Below, in pieces: positions 17,250-26,905 of a stretch of DNA of 64,000 bases (its first letter is position 1; the number at the start of each line of letters is the position of its first letter). The notes beneath the pieces were generated by a model. The model did not search any database. It was not told the origin of the DNA and was given only the letters and a program-made list of their open reading frames with translations. The stretch is taken from assembly GCA_963773105.1 (NCBI GenBank), contig CAVZAA010000001.1:1-64000 (forward strand), given 5' to 3'. A program made the translations under genes and the position numbers. The DNA comes from Trebonia sp963773105. Its GTDB lineage: Bacteria > Actinomycetota > Actinomycetes > Streptosporangiales > Streptosporangiaceae.

Positions 17250-17648
17250 TCACGGGTTGGCGGGAAACGGCCCGTCTCGTTCGGCTGCGGCCGCGAGGTC
17301 GAGCAGCGCCTGCGCGACGGCCCGCGCCTCGGCTGGGGTGATCTCCGCGCACACGTCGGTGCGCTCCCCTGCCGTGCCGAGGTTGAGCTCGACGAGGGCA
17401 GGGCCGGGATCGGCGCCCAGCGGGTGCGTCCAGGACTTCAGGACGGCCCGGACGATCGTCCGGGGTCCGCTGGTCATGCCCGGGAACGTGTCCGAGGTCG
17501 GTACCTCGATCTCGGTCCCGTAGTGGTGGTAGCCGTGGTCGGCGTAGATCGCCTCGCCGTCGGCGAAGTGCCGATTCTCGGTGCACCAGGGCGGGCACGG
17601 GCGCAGGGCGACCGCGTTGCCGTCGAGCGGGTGGACGACTTCCGTCAT
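17250..17648 (-). CDS. DUF6907-type actinobacterial protein
   Basis: The 132-aa protein starts at ATG 17646-17648 and contains the CPPWCTENRHFADGEAIYAD segment (C-P-x-W-C) and a C-terminal helix ITPAEARAVAQALLDLAAAA. Both are typical of the DUF6907 family that is common next to integrases and plasmid-type replication genes in actinomycetes. The conserved cysteines and histidines could bind a metal, but the function is unknown. It is the first gene of a two-gene operon with the frameshifted ORF at 16982. Confidence 0.7.
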   Translation of the reverse strand: MTEVVHPLDGNAVALRPCPPWCTENRHFADGEAIYADHGYHHYGTEIEVPTSDTFPGMTSGPRTIVRAVLKSWTHPLGADPGPALVELNLGTAGERTDVCAEITPAEARAVAQALLDLAAAAERDGPFPANP

Positions 17649-17898
17649 GGCTTATCTCCCCATCCGTGCCCCCGGATGGCTGTGCCGCCGATGAATAAAC
17701 TACGCCCTCGCATGGCGGCGTGAAGGCGCGTTTCCGCATGTCGACCCGGTGCTTTGCGCCGGTTTCGCGTCCATGAATATGCTAGAGCTTATTCATATTC
17801 ATCTAACGGGGCCATTTCGGCTATACGAAGTGCGGAGACGGACGCGTCAGCGCCCGCGACCGCAGCGCGGACTCGTGCCGGTTCCAGAGCCGGGCCGC
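17649..17898. other. Intergenic stretch, no gene seen
   Basis: This is the AT-richer upstream region of the DUF6907 gene (TAGAGCTTATTCATATTCATC near 17785). It continues into repeat copy B. No gene is supported. Confidence 0.4.
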
Positions 17899-18046
17899 GC
17901 ATTTCCCCACGCCGCTGCGAACACCTGCCAGTCGGCCCAGGTCCGCGAGTACGGCAGTGTCGCCGTGAGGACGGCCACCGTGACTCCCGGCGGCGCGCCA
18001 GGCTCGGGAAGCCTTCGCTTTGCTCGGCGCTGCGACCGGCGGATTA
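17899..18046. repeat. Diverged ~145-bp repeat, copy B
   Basis: This matches 4434-4578 and ends at the same GACCGGCGGATTA. Minus-strand translation keeps the same protein (SQRRAKRRLPEPGAPPGV, then TATLPYSRTWADWQVFAAAW). It lies 50 bases left of the ISAs1-family element. Beyond the repeat end (18047) the two loci share nothing. Confidence 0.6.
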
Positions 18047-18095
18047 TGAGTCCGGCCGTCCGGCACGCATCCACATCCACATGCCCGGTCTACCT

Positions 18096-19737
18096 CAGGG
18101 TGACCCGCAAAGTGGTCTTACCAGCTCACGTGCTATCTGGCCTGCAGGCGGTCTTCTGGGGGGCCCGGTGGCTTGCGCTGGGATCTGAGGCTGCCGTGGC
18201 CGCTTTTCCGTCACGGTGGGTTACTGCCAGGGCTTGGGGTGAGCGGTCCGGTGACAGTGGCGTTTCTCTACGGGGCGTGACGGCTGCCCGGCGGTTCTGT
18301 CCCGGTCGCGTCACGTTGCGGGCGGTGCGCGTGTCGGTCCCGGGAGGGCACCGGGACCCCGGCTAGGACAAGGGATTGCTGAAGTCACTTTCCCTGCCGG
18401 AGGCCCCGTTGCCCGTCCAGTCTCGCATGCCCGTGCCCGCCGCCGCCGCGGAAGCCCTCGCGCAGGGGGCCCTGGGCGAGCTGGCCGCGCGTGCCGCCGC
18501 GCTGCGGGCGGCGTCGGGCGGGAACCTGGCGGAGTGCTTCGCGGCGGTCCCGGACCCGCGCCGCCCGCGCGGGATCCGGCATTCCCCGGCATCCGTGCTG
18601 GTGCTGTGCACCGCGGCGGTGCTGTCGGGGTGCACCGGGCTGGAGGACGTGACCGCCTGGGTGCACGCGGCCCCGCCCGGGGTGCTGGCCGCCGCCGGGG
18701 CAAGGCGGAACGCGCTGGGGATCTTCATCGCGCCGCACCCGGACACCGTGGTCCGGGTCCTGTCCGCGCTGGGCGCCCACGGCGTCGCCCGGCAGGCCGG
18801 CGCCTACCTGGCCGCCCGCGCGCACCCCGGCCCGGTCACGTTCCCCCTGTCCGGCCCGGCCCCGCTGCCCGCGGTCGCCGTCGACGGCAAGGCGGTGCGC
18901 GGCGCGGCCGGGGACGACGGCCTGATCCCGTACCTGCTGGCCGCCGCGTCCCACGGCACCGGGACCGTGCTCGCCGAGCGGCTGATCGGCCCGAAGACGA
19001 ACGAGGTCCCCGAATTCGCGCCCCTGCTGCGCGAGCTGGACGAGTACTGCCCCCTGGCCGGGCACGTCATCACCGCCGACGCCGGCCACACCGTCCGCGC
19101 CCACGCCAGGGTTATCTGCGAGGAGCTCCTCGCGCACTACGTCTTCACGGTGAAGCTGAACGCGAAGAGGCTGTGGGAGGAACTCGACGCCCTGGACTGG
19201 GCGAAGGTCCCCGTGCAGCACGCGACCGAGGAAAAAGGCCACGGGCGGCGCGAGCGCCGCACCATCCAGGTCGCGAACGCCCCGGAGCGCATCCGCAGGC
19301 GGTTCCCGCACGCCCGGCAGGTCGCCCTGATCGAGCGGTACGTCACCCGCACCGTCCGGGTCAGGAACGGAAAGCGCTGGGTCAGGAAGCAGGAGAAGTC
19401 CGCCGTCGCGGTGTTCATCATCACCAGCCCGGACTCCCGCGAGGCATCCCCGGCCCACATCGCGGGCTACGTCCGCGGCCACTGGACCATCGAGAACAAG
19501 GTTCACTGGGTCCGCGACGTCACACTGCGCGAGGACGCGTCCCGGGTCCGGACCGGCCCCCGGCCACGCATAATGGCCACGCTCCGTAACCTCGCGATCG
19601 GGCTCATCCGCCAGGCCGGATACACCAAGATCGCCGCCACCATTCGCACGATAAAGCACGACCCAGCCCTGCTCATGGCCATACTGGGCCTGAAAACCCC
19701 GTCATGACCAGCACAAAAGACTTTGCGGGTCACCCTG
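18096..19737 (+). mobile_element. ISAs1-family insertion sequence, complete
   Basis: Perfect 18-bp terminal inverted repeats, CAGGGTGACCCGCAAAGT at 18096-18113 and its complement at 19720-19737, bound a 1,642-bp element with one intact transposase. The flanking 8-10 bases (GGTCTACCT left, CACATCGAA right) do not form a target duplication. The element therefore arrived by, or later underwent, a flanking deletion or recombination. Its right end interrupts ridA after the codon for Val in WTGPFDV. Confidence 0.9.
18376..19707 (+). CDS. ISAs1-family DDE transposase
   Basis: The 443-aa protein has the ISAs1/H-repeat signature. An N-terminal DDE-associated domain contains FAAVPDPRRPRGIRHSPASV. Catalytic Asp residues lie in VAVDGKAVRG and VITADAGHT, and the Glu region is HWTIENKVHWVRDVTLREDA. 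It cuts and pastes the element bounded by 18096 and 19737. The start is TTG 18376; a later ATG at 18427 is possible. No frameshift is seen, so the element may be active. Confidence 0.93.
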   Translation: MLKSLSLPEAPLPVQSRMPVPAAAAEALAQGALGELAARAAALRAASGGNLAECFAAVPDPRRPRGIRHSPASVLVLCTAAVLSGCTGLEDVTAWVHAAPPGVLAAAGARRNALGIFIAPHPDTVVRVLSALGAHGVARQAGAYLAARAHPGPVTFPLSGPAPLPAVAVDGKAVRGAAGDDGLIPYLLAAASHGTGTVLAERLIGPKTNEVPEFAPLLRELDEYCPLAGHVITADAGHTVRAHARVICEELLAHYVFTVKLNAKRLWEELDALDWAKVPVQHATEEKGHGRRERRTIQVANAPERIRRRFPHARQVALIERYVTRTVRVRNGKRWVRKQEKSAVAVFIITSPDSREASPAHIAGYVRGHWTIENKVHWVRDVTLREDASRVRTGPRPRIMATLRNLAIGLIRQAGYTKIAATIRTIKHDPALLMAILGLKTPS

Positions 19738-20022
19738 CACATCGAAGGGGCCCGTCCACTCCGGCACGCAGAAGAAGATGCGGGCAGGCGGGTTGTTCGG
19801 AAAGAAGCGCTTGTAGACCTCATTAAAGGCGTTGAAGCGGTCGGCCGAAATGCACATTACGTTGCACTTCAGCACATGGTCGAGGTCCGAGCCGGCGGCC
19901 TCCAGCGCCTTTTTAATCTGGGTGAGGATGAGCTCGGCCTGGCGTTCGAACGGGGCGTTCGGGAGGATTTCCCCGGTGTCGGGGTCGAAAGGCGGCATGC
20001 CCGAGACGAACACCATGTTGCC

Positions 20023-20033
20023 GGCCCGGGTAC
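20023..20033. repeat. 11-bp target-site duplication of IS4-family element (left copy)
   Basis: GGCCCGGGTAC at 20023-20033 is repeated exactly at 22044-22054, directly outside the inverted repeats. A duplication of 10-13 bp is usual for IS4-group elements. The perfect match indicates a recent insertion. Confidence 0.9.
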
Positions 20034-22043
20034 CAACACCAGGGATTTTAGGTGTTTCGCGCCTTCTGCGGCTTTATGGTTGTGGTGCTCTGTGCGTGCA
20101 CTGGAGTCTGTTTCCGTTTCGCGTTTGGGCATGGCTTTGGCCCGCGTGTCGCGGCGGGTCTGGCGCGCGGTTCCACGTCCCGCGTGCGCGGGGCGGTTCC
20201 TCCTTCCTGGCGGGCGGGTCCCGGCAGCGGGTCAGGAGAAGCCGGGTGCGAACACGGTGACCTGGGGTTTCCCTGTGACGGTTGTCTTGGTCGCGGTGGC
20301 GTGGGGGAATTTCGGCCGTGCTTTCTGGGTCCGATCGGAGTGCCGATGGCGGCTGGGGACGTTCAGGGTGCGCAGCATGGCGCGGGCGGCGGCGTCGCCT
20401 GCCGCGGCGATCGCCTCCAGCGACGACGCGGCCGTGACCTGGGATGACGTCATCGAGCGGATCATGTGATGGCGGGCGGCGGTGAAGGACTCCTCGTCCG
20501 CGGTGACCGGGGCGGCGTCTTGCCTGCGCAGGGCGCGGGCGGCGGCGTGCTCGCTGCGGAGCGCGGCGGCCTCGCCCGCGCGGGTCAGCTGGGTGGCGGT
20601 CAGCCGGGCCCAGGCCTCCTGGATGACCAGCCGGGGGGATCCGGAGCGCAGGACCGGGCCGCTGGTGCGGTTCCCGGCGCCGGCGATCGTGGTCTTGTCC
20701 TCGCCGAAGGTGGTCTCCGACGCGCTCCACCTGGTGAGATACGTGTCGCGGACTGCTTCGGCGGGGGCTGCCTCGTGGTCCAGGAGGGTGGTGATCACGG
20801 TGCAGGTCTCCGAAACCTGGGTCCCGTCGCCGCCGGGCAGGATCGCGTTGTGCTCGGCCGCGCGGACCGGCAGCCGGTCGGCTTTCCGCCCGGACGGGGC
20901 GTTCAGCCAGGTCATGCGGGACCCGTCGGGCAGCCAGCCGCGGCCCGGCCCGTCCTCGAAGCCGAGGCTGATGCCTTCCTTCACCCGCGCGATGACGTGG
21001 CCGCCCGCGTGCAGGATCGCGGTGATCAGCTCGTGACCGGGGAAGTTCCGGTCGAAGCAGACGACGCGGCCGGCGAACAGTTCCGGACGGCGTTTCACCA
21101 GCCTTTTCAGCAGGGTCTGCTCCCCGGTTCCCGCCTGGCCGAGGATCGCCCCGAGCATCGCGCGGCCCGCCCGGGCGGTCACCGCGACGATCCGCAGCTG
21201 CGGGAACGGCGAGGACCCGTCCGCGGTCCCGGTCGAGCCGAAGAACGCCCGGTTCGGCGGCGTGTCGGCCACGTTCACCAGCATCCCGTCCGCAGCGAGC
21301 ACCGTCATCCCGGCCAGCGTGACCGCGGACGCCTCGTCGTCGCCGATCAGCGGCCCGGCCGCCGCCCAGAACAGGGCCTCCATCATGTCCGCGGGGATCA
21401 GCAGCCGCCAGTCCGTGACGACCTTCTCCGTCGGGACGTGCCATTCCAGGGCGAACGGGACGTCCGCCAGCAGCCCCGCCACCCGGGCCAGGGCCTCGCA
21501 GTACGAGGCGTCCGGCATCAGGACCATCGCGAGAATCAGCCGGATGACCAGCGGATACGACATAATCCGGCGGCGGTCCCGCTTCCGCAGCCGGCCCGCC
21601 GCCAGCGTCGCTTCCACGATCGCCTCGATCACGCCGTCGCCGAGATGGCGCTCCAGCTCGCCCAGCCGGGCGAAGTCCGGCAGCCACCCGCCCGCCAGGA
21701 CAGTGCCGTCCCTGCGGATCACCGCCGGGGCCGTCACCACCGGCCGGCAGAACACCGCCGGCTCCCCGGACCGCGGGCCGCAGTCCCCGGCCACGACAGT
21801 ACCCGCACCCTGAAACCGCAGGTCAGAAGAGCGGATCACGACAGTCCCCGCGGGCGTCCCGAGTGCCGGGGACCCCTCAGGACGAATTGCATCAACTACA
21901 GAAGACAGGCAAGATTGCACGCAGGGCTCCCGGAAAAGGGCAAGGAATCGACACCCATACCCCTACCAGGAGCCCTACCCCATGCCCAAAACAGCCCCGA
22001 AGCCCCAGCTCACAGCCGTAACCGCCTTAAGTCCCTGGTGTTG
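20034..22043 (-). mobile_element. IS4-family insertion sequence, complete, with target duplication
   Basis: The element of 2,010 bp is bounded by CAACACCAGGGATTT at the left and the complement of CAACACCAGGGACTT at the right. It contains one intact transposase on the minus strand. It is inserted within ridA between codons 28 and 29, with the duplicated GGCCCGGGTAC on both sides. Confidence 0.93.
20232..21920 (-). CDS. IS4-family DDE transposase
   Basis: The 562-aa protein has an IS4 N-terminal domain (GDGVIEAIVEATLAAGRLRK, RRIMSYPLVIRLILAMVL). It also has the catalytic domain, with Asp in TVLAADGMLVNVADTP and VCFDRNFPGHELI. The Y-x2-R...E-x6-K signature is YLTRWSASETTFGEDK. It catalyses transposition of the 20034-22043 element. 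The start is a GTG at 21918-21920. The C-terminal ~70 residues beyond the catalytic core are basic. It is intact. Confidence 0.92.
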   Translation of the reverse strand: MQSCLSSVVDAIRPEGSPALGTPAGTVVIRSSDLRFQGAGTVVAGDCGPRSGEPAVFCRPVVTAPAVIRRDGTVLAGGWLPDFARLGELERHLGDGVIEAIVEATLAAGRLRKRDRRRIMSYPLVIRLILAMVLMPDASYCEALARVAGLLADVPFALEWHVPTEKVVTDWRLLIPADMMEALFWAAAGPLIGDDEASAVTLAGMTVLAADGMLVNVADTPPNRAFFGSTGTADGSSPFPQLRIVAVTARAGRAMLGAILGQAGTGEQTLLKRLVKRRPELFAGRVVCFDRNFPGHELITAILHAGGHVIARVKEGISLGFEDGPGRGWLPDGSRMTWLNAPSGRKADRLPVRAAEHNAILPGGDGTQVSETCTVITTLLDHEAAPAEAVRDTYLTRWSASETTFGEDKTTIAGAGNRTSGPVLRSGSPRLVIQEAWARLTATQLTRAGEAAALRSEHAAARALRRQDAAPVTADEESFTAARHHMIRSMTSSQVTAASSLEAIAAAGDAAARAMLRTLNVPSRHRHSDRTQKARPKFPHATATKTTVTGKPQVTVFAPGFS

Positions 22044-22127
22044 GGCCCGGGTACAGGTCGACACCGGCGCACCCCACTTCTCAAAATTGCTGTCTATGGG
22101 TTCGACCCGGATGATTTCCCGTTCCAT

Positions 22128-23732
22128 GTGTTCGCTCCTCGTCCGTATGGCGTCAGTCAAGCCTGGATTTTTCGCGAAATTCCGCCCATATGTATGAAAT
22201 GCCAAATTGTCTGTCCTGCAAGAAACAATAGGATTCCGCTCGCCAGGCTGGAAGGCACTTCGTAGCTGAAGAATATCGCGACGCTGGGGGCCTGCCGTGA
22301 GGGTGGGCGGCGGGGCGCCGGCAGCACCCGGGCGAGGAGATCCCGACGGGGCGCGTCTTCACCCAGCCTTGGCCCGCCGGCCGAAGGACAACCGCCGTGA
22401 CCAGGTCATCTACTACACCTACAAGGCCGCGAAGGCCGACGTCGGGGACCTTCATGCCCAGGATGATGAACGACAGCCCGGCGCAGGCAGCCGACAGTCG
22501 CCGCCGCCACTCCTCCCGCGCGTAAGCGGCAGGCGCCGCTAGAGCGTCGCGTACGACGCCGGCGCGATCCCGGCCTCATCAAGGACCCGAAGGCTGTCGA
22601 GCTTGCGGCCCTCAGCGCCTCTGGCTTCGCCTCGTCGTGCGCGGACCCGAGGTGCCCGATCTCGCGGGATCCCGCCGCGAGGACCAAACGACCTGAACCG
22701 CCGTCGCCCCCGACTTGGTCTTCACCGTCCGCACACACGGCATCAGCTCACCCCACGGGCCACCGTTAGTGCGCAAACCCGCATCCGGAAATCCGTGAAC
22801 CAGCAGGTCAGTCATCCATACCGCCCACGAACCCGCGATCGTGAGCCAACTCAGGTCCGCGCTTACGAAATGGCCGCCGTGTCAGAAAAGGTATCCATCA
22901 TGCTAAGGCGACGGCGGTGGAGGCCCCGGAAATAACCCTGGAGCTATGGCGATCAGCGCGTTGACGGTGGGCACGCCTGTCGGGCTGTGCTGCGCTAGAT
23001 GCGGCATCCTGCGGAGTAAGAGCGCCCAGTGGTCGACCAGTAGCGAGTTCACCATGGTCCGGTTCGTGACCGAATTCCCCGCTGGCCCCATGAACCGCGA
23101 TGCCACCGCTGCCGCTAGACAGGACGGCGGTGCTCACCTAGCTAGGCGGGAGGCATGGCGCCGGCGCTGCGGCCCGTCGCGCGCCCCAGCGCCCGCCGTG
23201 GCGGCCAAGCACGCCGGGGTGCCGGTCATAGCCCACCCGGGCGCGCGGCCCGGCTGTGGCCGATTTCGTACGGCTCGTGCCCGAGCGGACGGGACGCCGC
23301 GCCAGCGGATTCGGCGCTCGGCCCGCTCGGGACGACGGTGACGCTGCGGGCGCGCGCCCCGCAGCGCCATCCGCGCACCCGAGGCAGACACGCTGCTGCC
23401 TGATCAGCGCCGCCACTGACATTTCACTGCACGAGTGCCGGTTACCAGCAGGTCTCACATTGCGTGACGACATCGGAATAGGTGCTCGAGGCTCGATCCC
23501 GCCGTTGCCACGGAAGGTCTAGACCAATGGTCTAGCGATGACATATCCGTGTCGCCGGAGGCAGCGGGCCAATCCTCGGGGCGCCTGTCCCCGGATCCGG
23601 CGCCGGACGGGCCGTTTTGACAAGCCCCGGATTGCTGGGTCCGTGCGCCCGAGCAAACATGGAGCAAACATGGGAACAAAACGGGCACACGAGAAATCAC
23701 CTCGGGCGATGAAACCCCAGGTCGGAACGGGT
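22128..23732. other. 1.6 kb without a supportable gene
   Basis: This lies between the ridA start and the tRNA-Lys 3' end. Short coding-like tracts occur (for example IPTGRVFTQPW near 22338 and LLVDHWALLLRRMPHLAQ on the minus strand near 23030), but none extends into a recognisable gene. Being next to the tRNA 3' end it probably contains decayed integrase or excisionase DNA, though I cannot show this. A GGTCTAGACC palindrome lies at 23516. Confidence 0.5.
23516..23525. promoter_or_regulatory. GGTCTAGACC palindrome (DasR/GntR-type operator-like)
   Basis: This perfect 10-bp palindrome is the core of the known DasR operator (ACTGGTCTAGACCACT). A half-site-like GGTCTAG follows at 23530. No gene immediately downstream is identified, so its function here is unclear. 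Confidence 0.35.
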
Positions 23733-23804
23733 GCGCCGCCAGGGACTTGAACCCCGAACCCGCGGATTAAGAGTCCGCTGCTCTGCCAATTGAGCTAGCG
23801 GCGC
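23733..23804 (-). tRNA. tRNA-Lys (anticodon CTT)
   Basis: The minus strand folds as a complete tRNA of 72 bases. The acceptor stem is GCGCCGC/GCGGCGC, the D arm TAGCTCAATTGGCAGAGCA, the anticodon stem-loop CGGACTCTTAATCCG with anticodon CTT, and the T arm GGGTTCAAGTCCC. CCA is not encoded. Transcription runs leftward, so its 3' end faces the accessory region 1-23.7 kb. That is the geometry of a tRNA used as an integration site. Confidence 0.95.
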
Positions 23805-24003
23805 TTGAAGACGTTCAGATGTTAGCAAGGATCGGCGACCCATGCGAATCGGATTCGAGATGCCGGCGGACGCCTGTGGCAGGCCCGCGCTCAGGCGCGC
23901 GGGAGTGGTGCCGGCCGGCCTCGGCAGCGGCGCTGTCACGGTCCGGAGACTGCGGCCGGCCGGGACCGGCGCCCGGCACCGCCGCTCGGATCGCCGGCCC
24001 GGC

Positions 24004-25712
24004 TCAGCCGCCCGGCGGAGCGTTAGCCGCGCTGGCGGCGCGAGCGAGGCTCTCAAGCAGCGGCGGAATGTCCATGCGGGGCACCACTGCCTGGATCAGC
24101 GCAAGCCCGCCCGAGCTGTCCGCCTCCGCCAGCGCCACGTCAAGCTCGCCGGAGGTCACGACAAGGCGGGCCACGCCCATCTTGCCCGGGCCGAACACCG
24201 CCGGCGTGGCCGTCCAGTCCCAGTGGGCGATGTCGTTGTAGGCCTCCTCTGGGCCGTGAATCGCCCGCTCGATCGTGTAGCCGTCATTGTCGACCACCAG
24301 GACCACCGGAGAGAGGCCGGCCCGCGCGATCGTCGACAGCTCTTGCGCGGTCATCTGGGCGGCGCCGTCGCCGATGAGCAGAATCCCGCGCCGACCGGGG
24401 CAGGCCAGGCATGCGCCGAGTAGCGCCGGGAGGGTGTACCCGATAGCGGCCCACAGCGGCTGGCCGATGAACGTCACATCGCGGGGCAGTCGGTGGGTCG
24501 CCGCTCCGAAGAAAGACGTTCCCAGGTCGGCCAGCACGATATCGCCCGGTCGCAGGAACCGCGCCACCCGGTCCCAGAGCGCCTGCTGGGACAGCGGCGC
24601 GGTCAGCGCGGCAGGCACCGCGGACTGGGAATCACGCACTAGCGTCGCCGCCGGATCACGCCGACCGGCCATGACTCCGCGCCCGGACGCCAGCTCCGCG
24701 ACCAGCGATTTCAGCACCTGGATGGCGGTCTGCAAGGGCACCCGCAAGTACAGGGCGGCTCCCACGCTCACGGCCGAGGCGCCGATTTCGATCGTGCGCT
24801 CGCGGACGATCTGCTGGGTGAAGAACCCGCTGTTGAGGTCGGTGAACTGAACCCCCGCGAGGATCAGGACGGAGGCGTCCTCCACCGTGCGGCGCGCCGC
24901 GTCCGCGCTCGCGGCCCCGGCGTAAGTCCCGGCGAAGCCGGGATCGGTCTCATCGACCAGGCTCTTGCCCCACACCGTGGTGGCGTGCGTCAGCGGGCCG
25001 GCCGCCAGCAAGGCGGCGAGGTCGGCGGCGGCGCCGAACCGATGGGTGAGCAGTCCGCTCAGCACCGAGATGCCAGTCACGTCCGGTGCAGTCGCCAGCA
25101 GCCGTCGGGCGGCGGCGGTGAACCCCGCCACCGCCACCGGGTCTGCGTCCAGCGCCGGGTCGGGGAGCGGTGCCGCCGGCGGCGCGGCCGAAGCGGCCGC
25201 GACGTCGGCCGGAATCAAGATGTAGCCGGGCAGCCGCCGGCTCCGCACCGCTGACAGCACCCGGTCAATCTCGGAGCACGCGGTCGCGACCGTCAGCGCG
25301 GCCTGCGCGCAGGTGATCTTCTCGTGCATCTCGGCGAAGTGCGTGAACACGCCTCTCCGAGCGAGTGGTGCACGATCCGGGCGGCGGCCTGCGTGCCCAG
25401 GGGCGGGGCACCCACGATGTGCACCACCGGCACGTGCTCGGCGAAGCTCCCCGCCACCGCGTTGATGGCGCTGAGCTCGCCGACCCCGAAGGTGGTGCAC
25501 AAGGCACCGATGCCGCGCATCCGCGCGTAGCCGTCCGCGGCGTAACCGGCGTTGAGCTCGTTCGCGCACCCCGTCCAGGCCATGTTCGGCTGCCCAGTCA
25601 GATAGTCGAGCAGCGTCAGCGTGCAGTCGCCGGGCACGCCAAACACCCGATCGGCACCTGTCTCCGCCAGCCGATCTCGCAGATAGTCACCAACCGTGTA
25701 CTCAATGTCACT
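24004..25712 (-). CDS. TPP-dependent 2-oxo acid decarboxylase (pyruvate/indolepyruvate type), frameshift
   Basis: The protein decarboxylates 2-oxo acids such as pyruvate or indole-3-pyruvate using thiamine diphosphate. The N-terminal part (TVGDYLRDRLAETGADRVFG, GCANELNAGYAADGYARMRG with the cofactor Glu) reads in one frame to HHSLGE. A one-base gap near 25355 then shifts to GVFTHFAEMHEKITCAQ and the rest. The TPP motif is LLIGDGAAQMTAQELS ... VDNDGYTIERAIHGP. About 560 residues are expected, as in the KdcA/IpdC family. No ordinary start codon is in frame upstream of GTG 25646, though homology continues to about 25712. The shift may be a sequencing error. Confidence 0.8.
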
Positions 25713-25799
25713 CGCGAGCCTTACGTTACAACTCGCCCCGAGACCGGCTCTGAGCCGCCGGCCCAGCCGTCGGCACAGCCGTCGGCTCAGGCCGCCGGC

Positions 25800-26654
25800 T
25801 CAGCCGCCGTCGCGGATCGCCCGCTCCTCGTCCCCGGTCAATTCGAGGCCCGCCGCGGCGATGTTCTCGGCGACGTGCTCGGGGGAGCCGGTGCCGGGGA
25901 TCGGGAGAATCGCCGGGGAGAAGGAGAGCAGCCAGGCGAGCACCACCTGGTACTCGGTCGCGCCGAGTCGGTCGGCGGCGGACAGCACCCCGACCTTCTT
26001 GTCCGCCTCCTGGATCGGCGCCCACGGCAGGAACACCAGCGATTCCTGCTCGCACACCGACAGCACCGCCTGCGAGGCGCGGTCGGTGACGTTGAAGCGG
26101 TTCTGCACCGAGACGACGTTGACGATCCGCTGCGCCTCCCGCAGCTGCTCCTCCGACACGTTGGACACGCCGATGTGCCTGATCTTCCCCTCCTTCTTCA
26201 GCTCGGCGAGGGTGCCGACTGACTCCGCGTAGGGGACCTTCGGGTCGGGGCGGTGCAGCTGGTACAGGTCGATCTGGTCCACCCGCAGCCGCCGCAGGCT
26301 GCCCTCGCACACGCTGCGCAGATGCTCGGGGCGGCCGTCGGCCGCCCAGCGATTGGGGCCCGGCCGGGTCAGGCCGCCCTTGGTGGCGATGACGAGCTCC
26401 TCCGGATAGGGATACAACGCCTCCGCGATCAGGGTCTCGCTCACGTCCGGACCGTACGAGTCGGCGGTGTCGATGAAGTTCACGCCGAGTTCGACCGCGC
26501 GCCGCAGCGTCTCGATCGCCTGGCCGCGGTCCGGCGGGTCACCCCAGACGCCCTGCCCGGTGATGCGCATCGCGCCGAACCCGAGGCGGTTGACGGTCAG
26601 GTCGCCGCCGATGTCGATCGTGCCCGCAGCGGCGGCGGTTGACTGGTCGCTCAT
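25800..26654 (-). CDS. Aldo/keto reductase
   Basis: The 284-aa protein from ATG 26652-26654 is an NADPH-dependent carbonyl reductase of the AKR superfamily. Visible features are RLGFGAMRITGQGVWGDP, the catalytic Asp/Tyr segment FIDTADSYGPDVSE, the Lys region ELVIATKGGL, DLYQLHRPDPKVP with the His, and the NADP-binding tail ILPIPGTGSPEHVAENIAAA. Length is normal for single-domain oxidoreductases of the YajO/Gfo type. The gene precedes the TPP decarboxylase in the same direction with an ~90-base gap, so cotranscription is possible: a decarboxylase making aldehydes and a reductase consuming them. Confidence 0.88.
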   Translation of the reverse strand: MSDQSTAAAAGTIDIGGDLTVNRLGFGAMRITGQGVWGDPPDRGQAIETLRRAVELGVNFIDTADSYGPDVSETLIAEALYPYPEELVIATKGGLTRPGPNRWAADGRPEHLRSVCEGSLRRLRVDQIDLYQLHRPDPKVPYAESVGTLAELKKEGKIRHIGVSNVSEEQLREAQRIVNVVSVQNRFNVTDRASQAVLSVCEQESLVFLPWAPIQEADKKVGVLSAADRLGATEYQVVLAWLLSFSPAILPIPGTGSPEHVAENIAAAGLELTGDEERAIRDGG

Positions 26655-26905
26655 GCCTGTGTCCTCCCGCAGTTTGCTCCTCACCTCCAGCCTCGCACGC
26701 CCCGCCTCGCACGCGCACGCGGGGCAGTCCGGCGGACGGCGGCCGGTCAGATCTCCAGGTCAGGCCAGCGGACTCAAAGTAACTAGATAGTGACCCAGAT
26801 CATATGTAGTTGATCTGTCAACAACAATCCTTTGCAGCCCGCCGCCCGTACATATATCGACAGACATTAATTCAAACCTGGCGCGGGCAACCGCGCAGAC
26901 GGGGG

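Larger units (their letters stand above)
19738..22127 (-). pseudogene. ridA: ridA-family gene broken by two insertion sequences
   Basis: RidA-type proteins deaminate reactive enamine/imine intermediates. Here the 5' 28 codons (ATG 22127; MEREIIRVEPIDSNFEKWGA then PVSTCTRA) lie right of the IS4-family element. The body (GNMVFVSGMPPFDPDTGEIL ... ARIFFCVPEWTGPFDV) lies left of it at 20022-19738. Removing the IS and one 11-bp duplication restores a perfect frame. The last ~8 residues are lost at the ISAs1-family end. An SD-like GAGGAGCG precedes the ATG. Arg and Glu residues of the active site are present, so it was functional before disruption. Confidence 0.88.

Noticed and set aside
18047..18095. 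Continuation of ridA left of the ISAs1-family element
   Set aside because: The expected C-terminal residues do not appear in any frame and there is no target duplication, so the flank is unrelated DNA.
20466..22265. 599-codon open frame on the plus strand
   Set aside because: It is antisense to the IS4-family transposase and crosses the IS boundary into ridA; no family resemblance.
22297..22542. Possible integrase fragment (IPTGRVFTQPW)
   Set aside because: The match is short, frames change within 100 bases, and no catalytic R-H-R-Y residues are visible.
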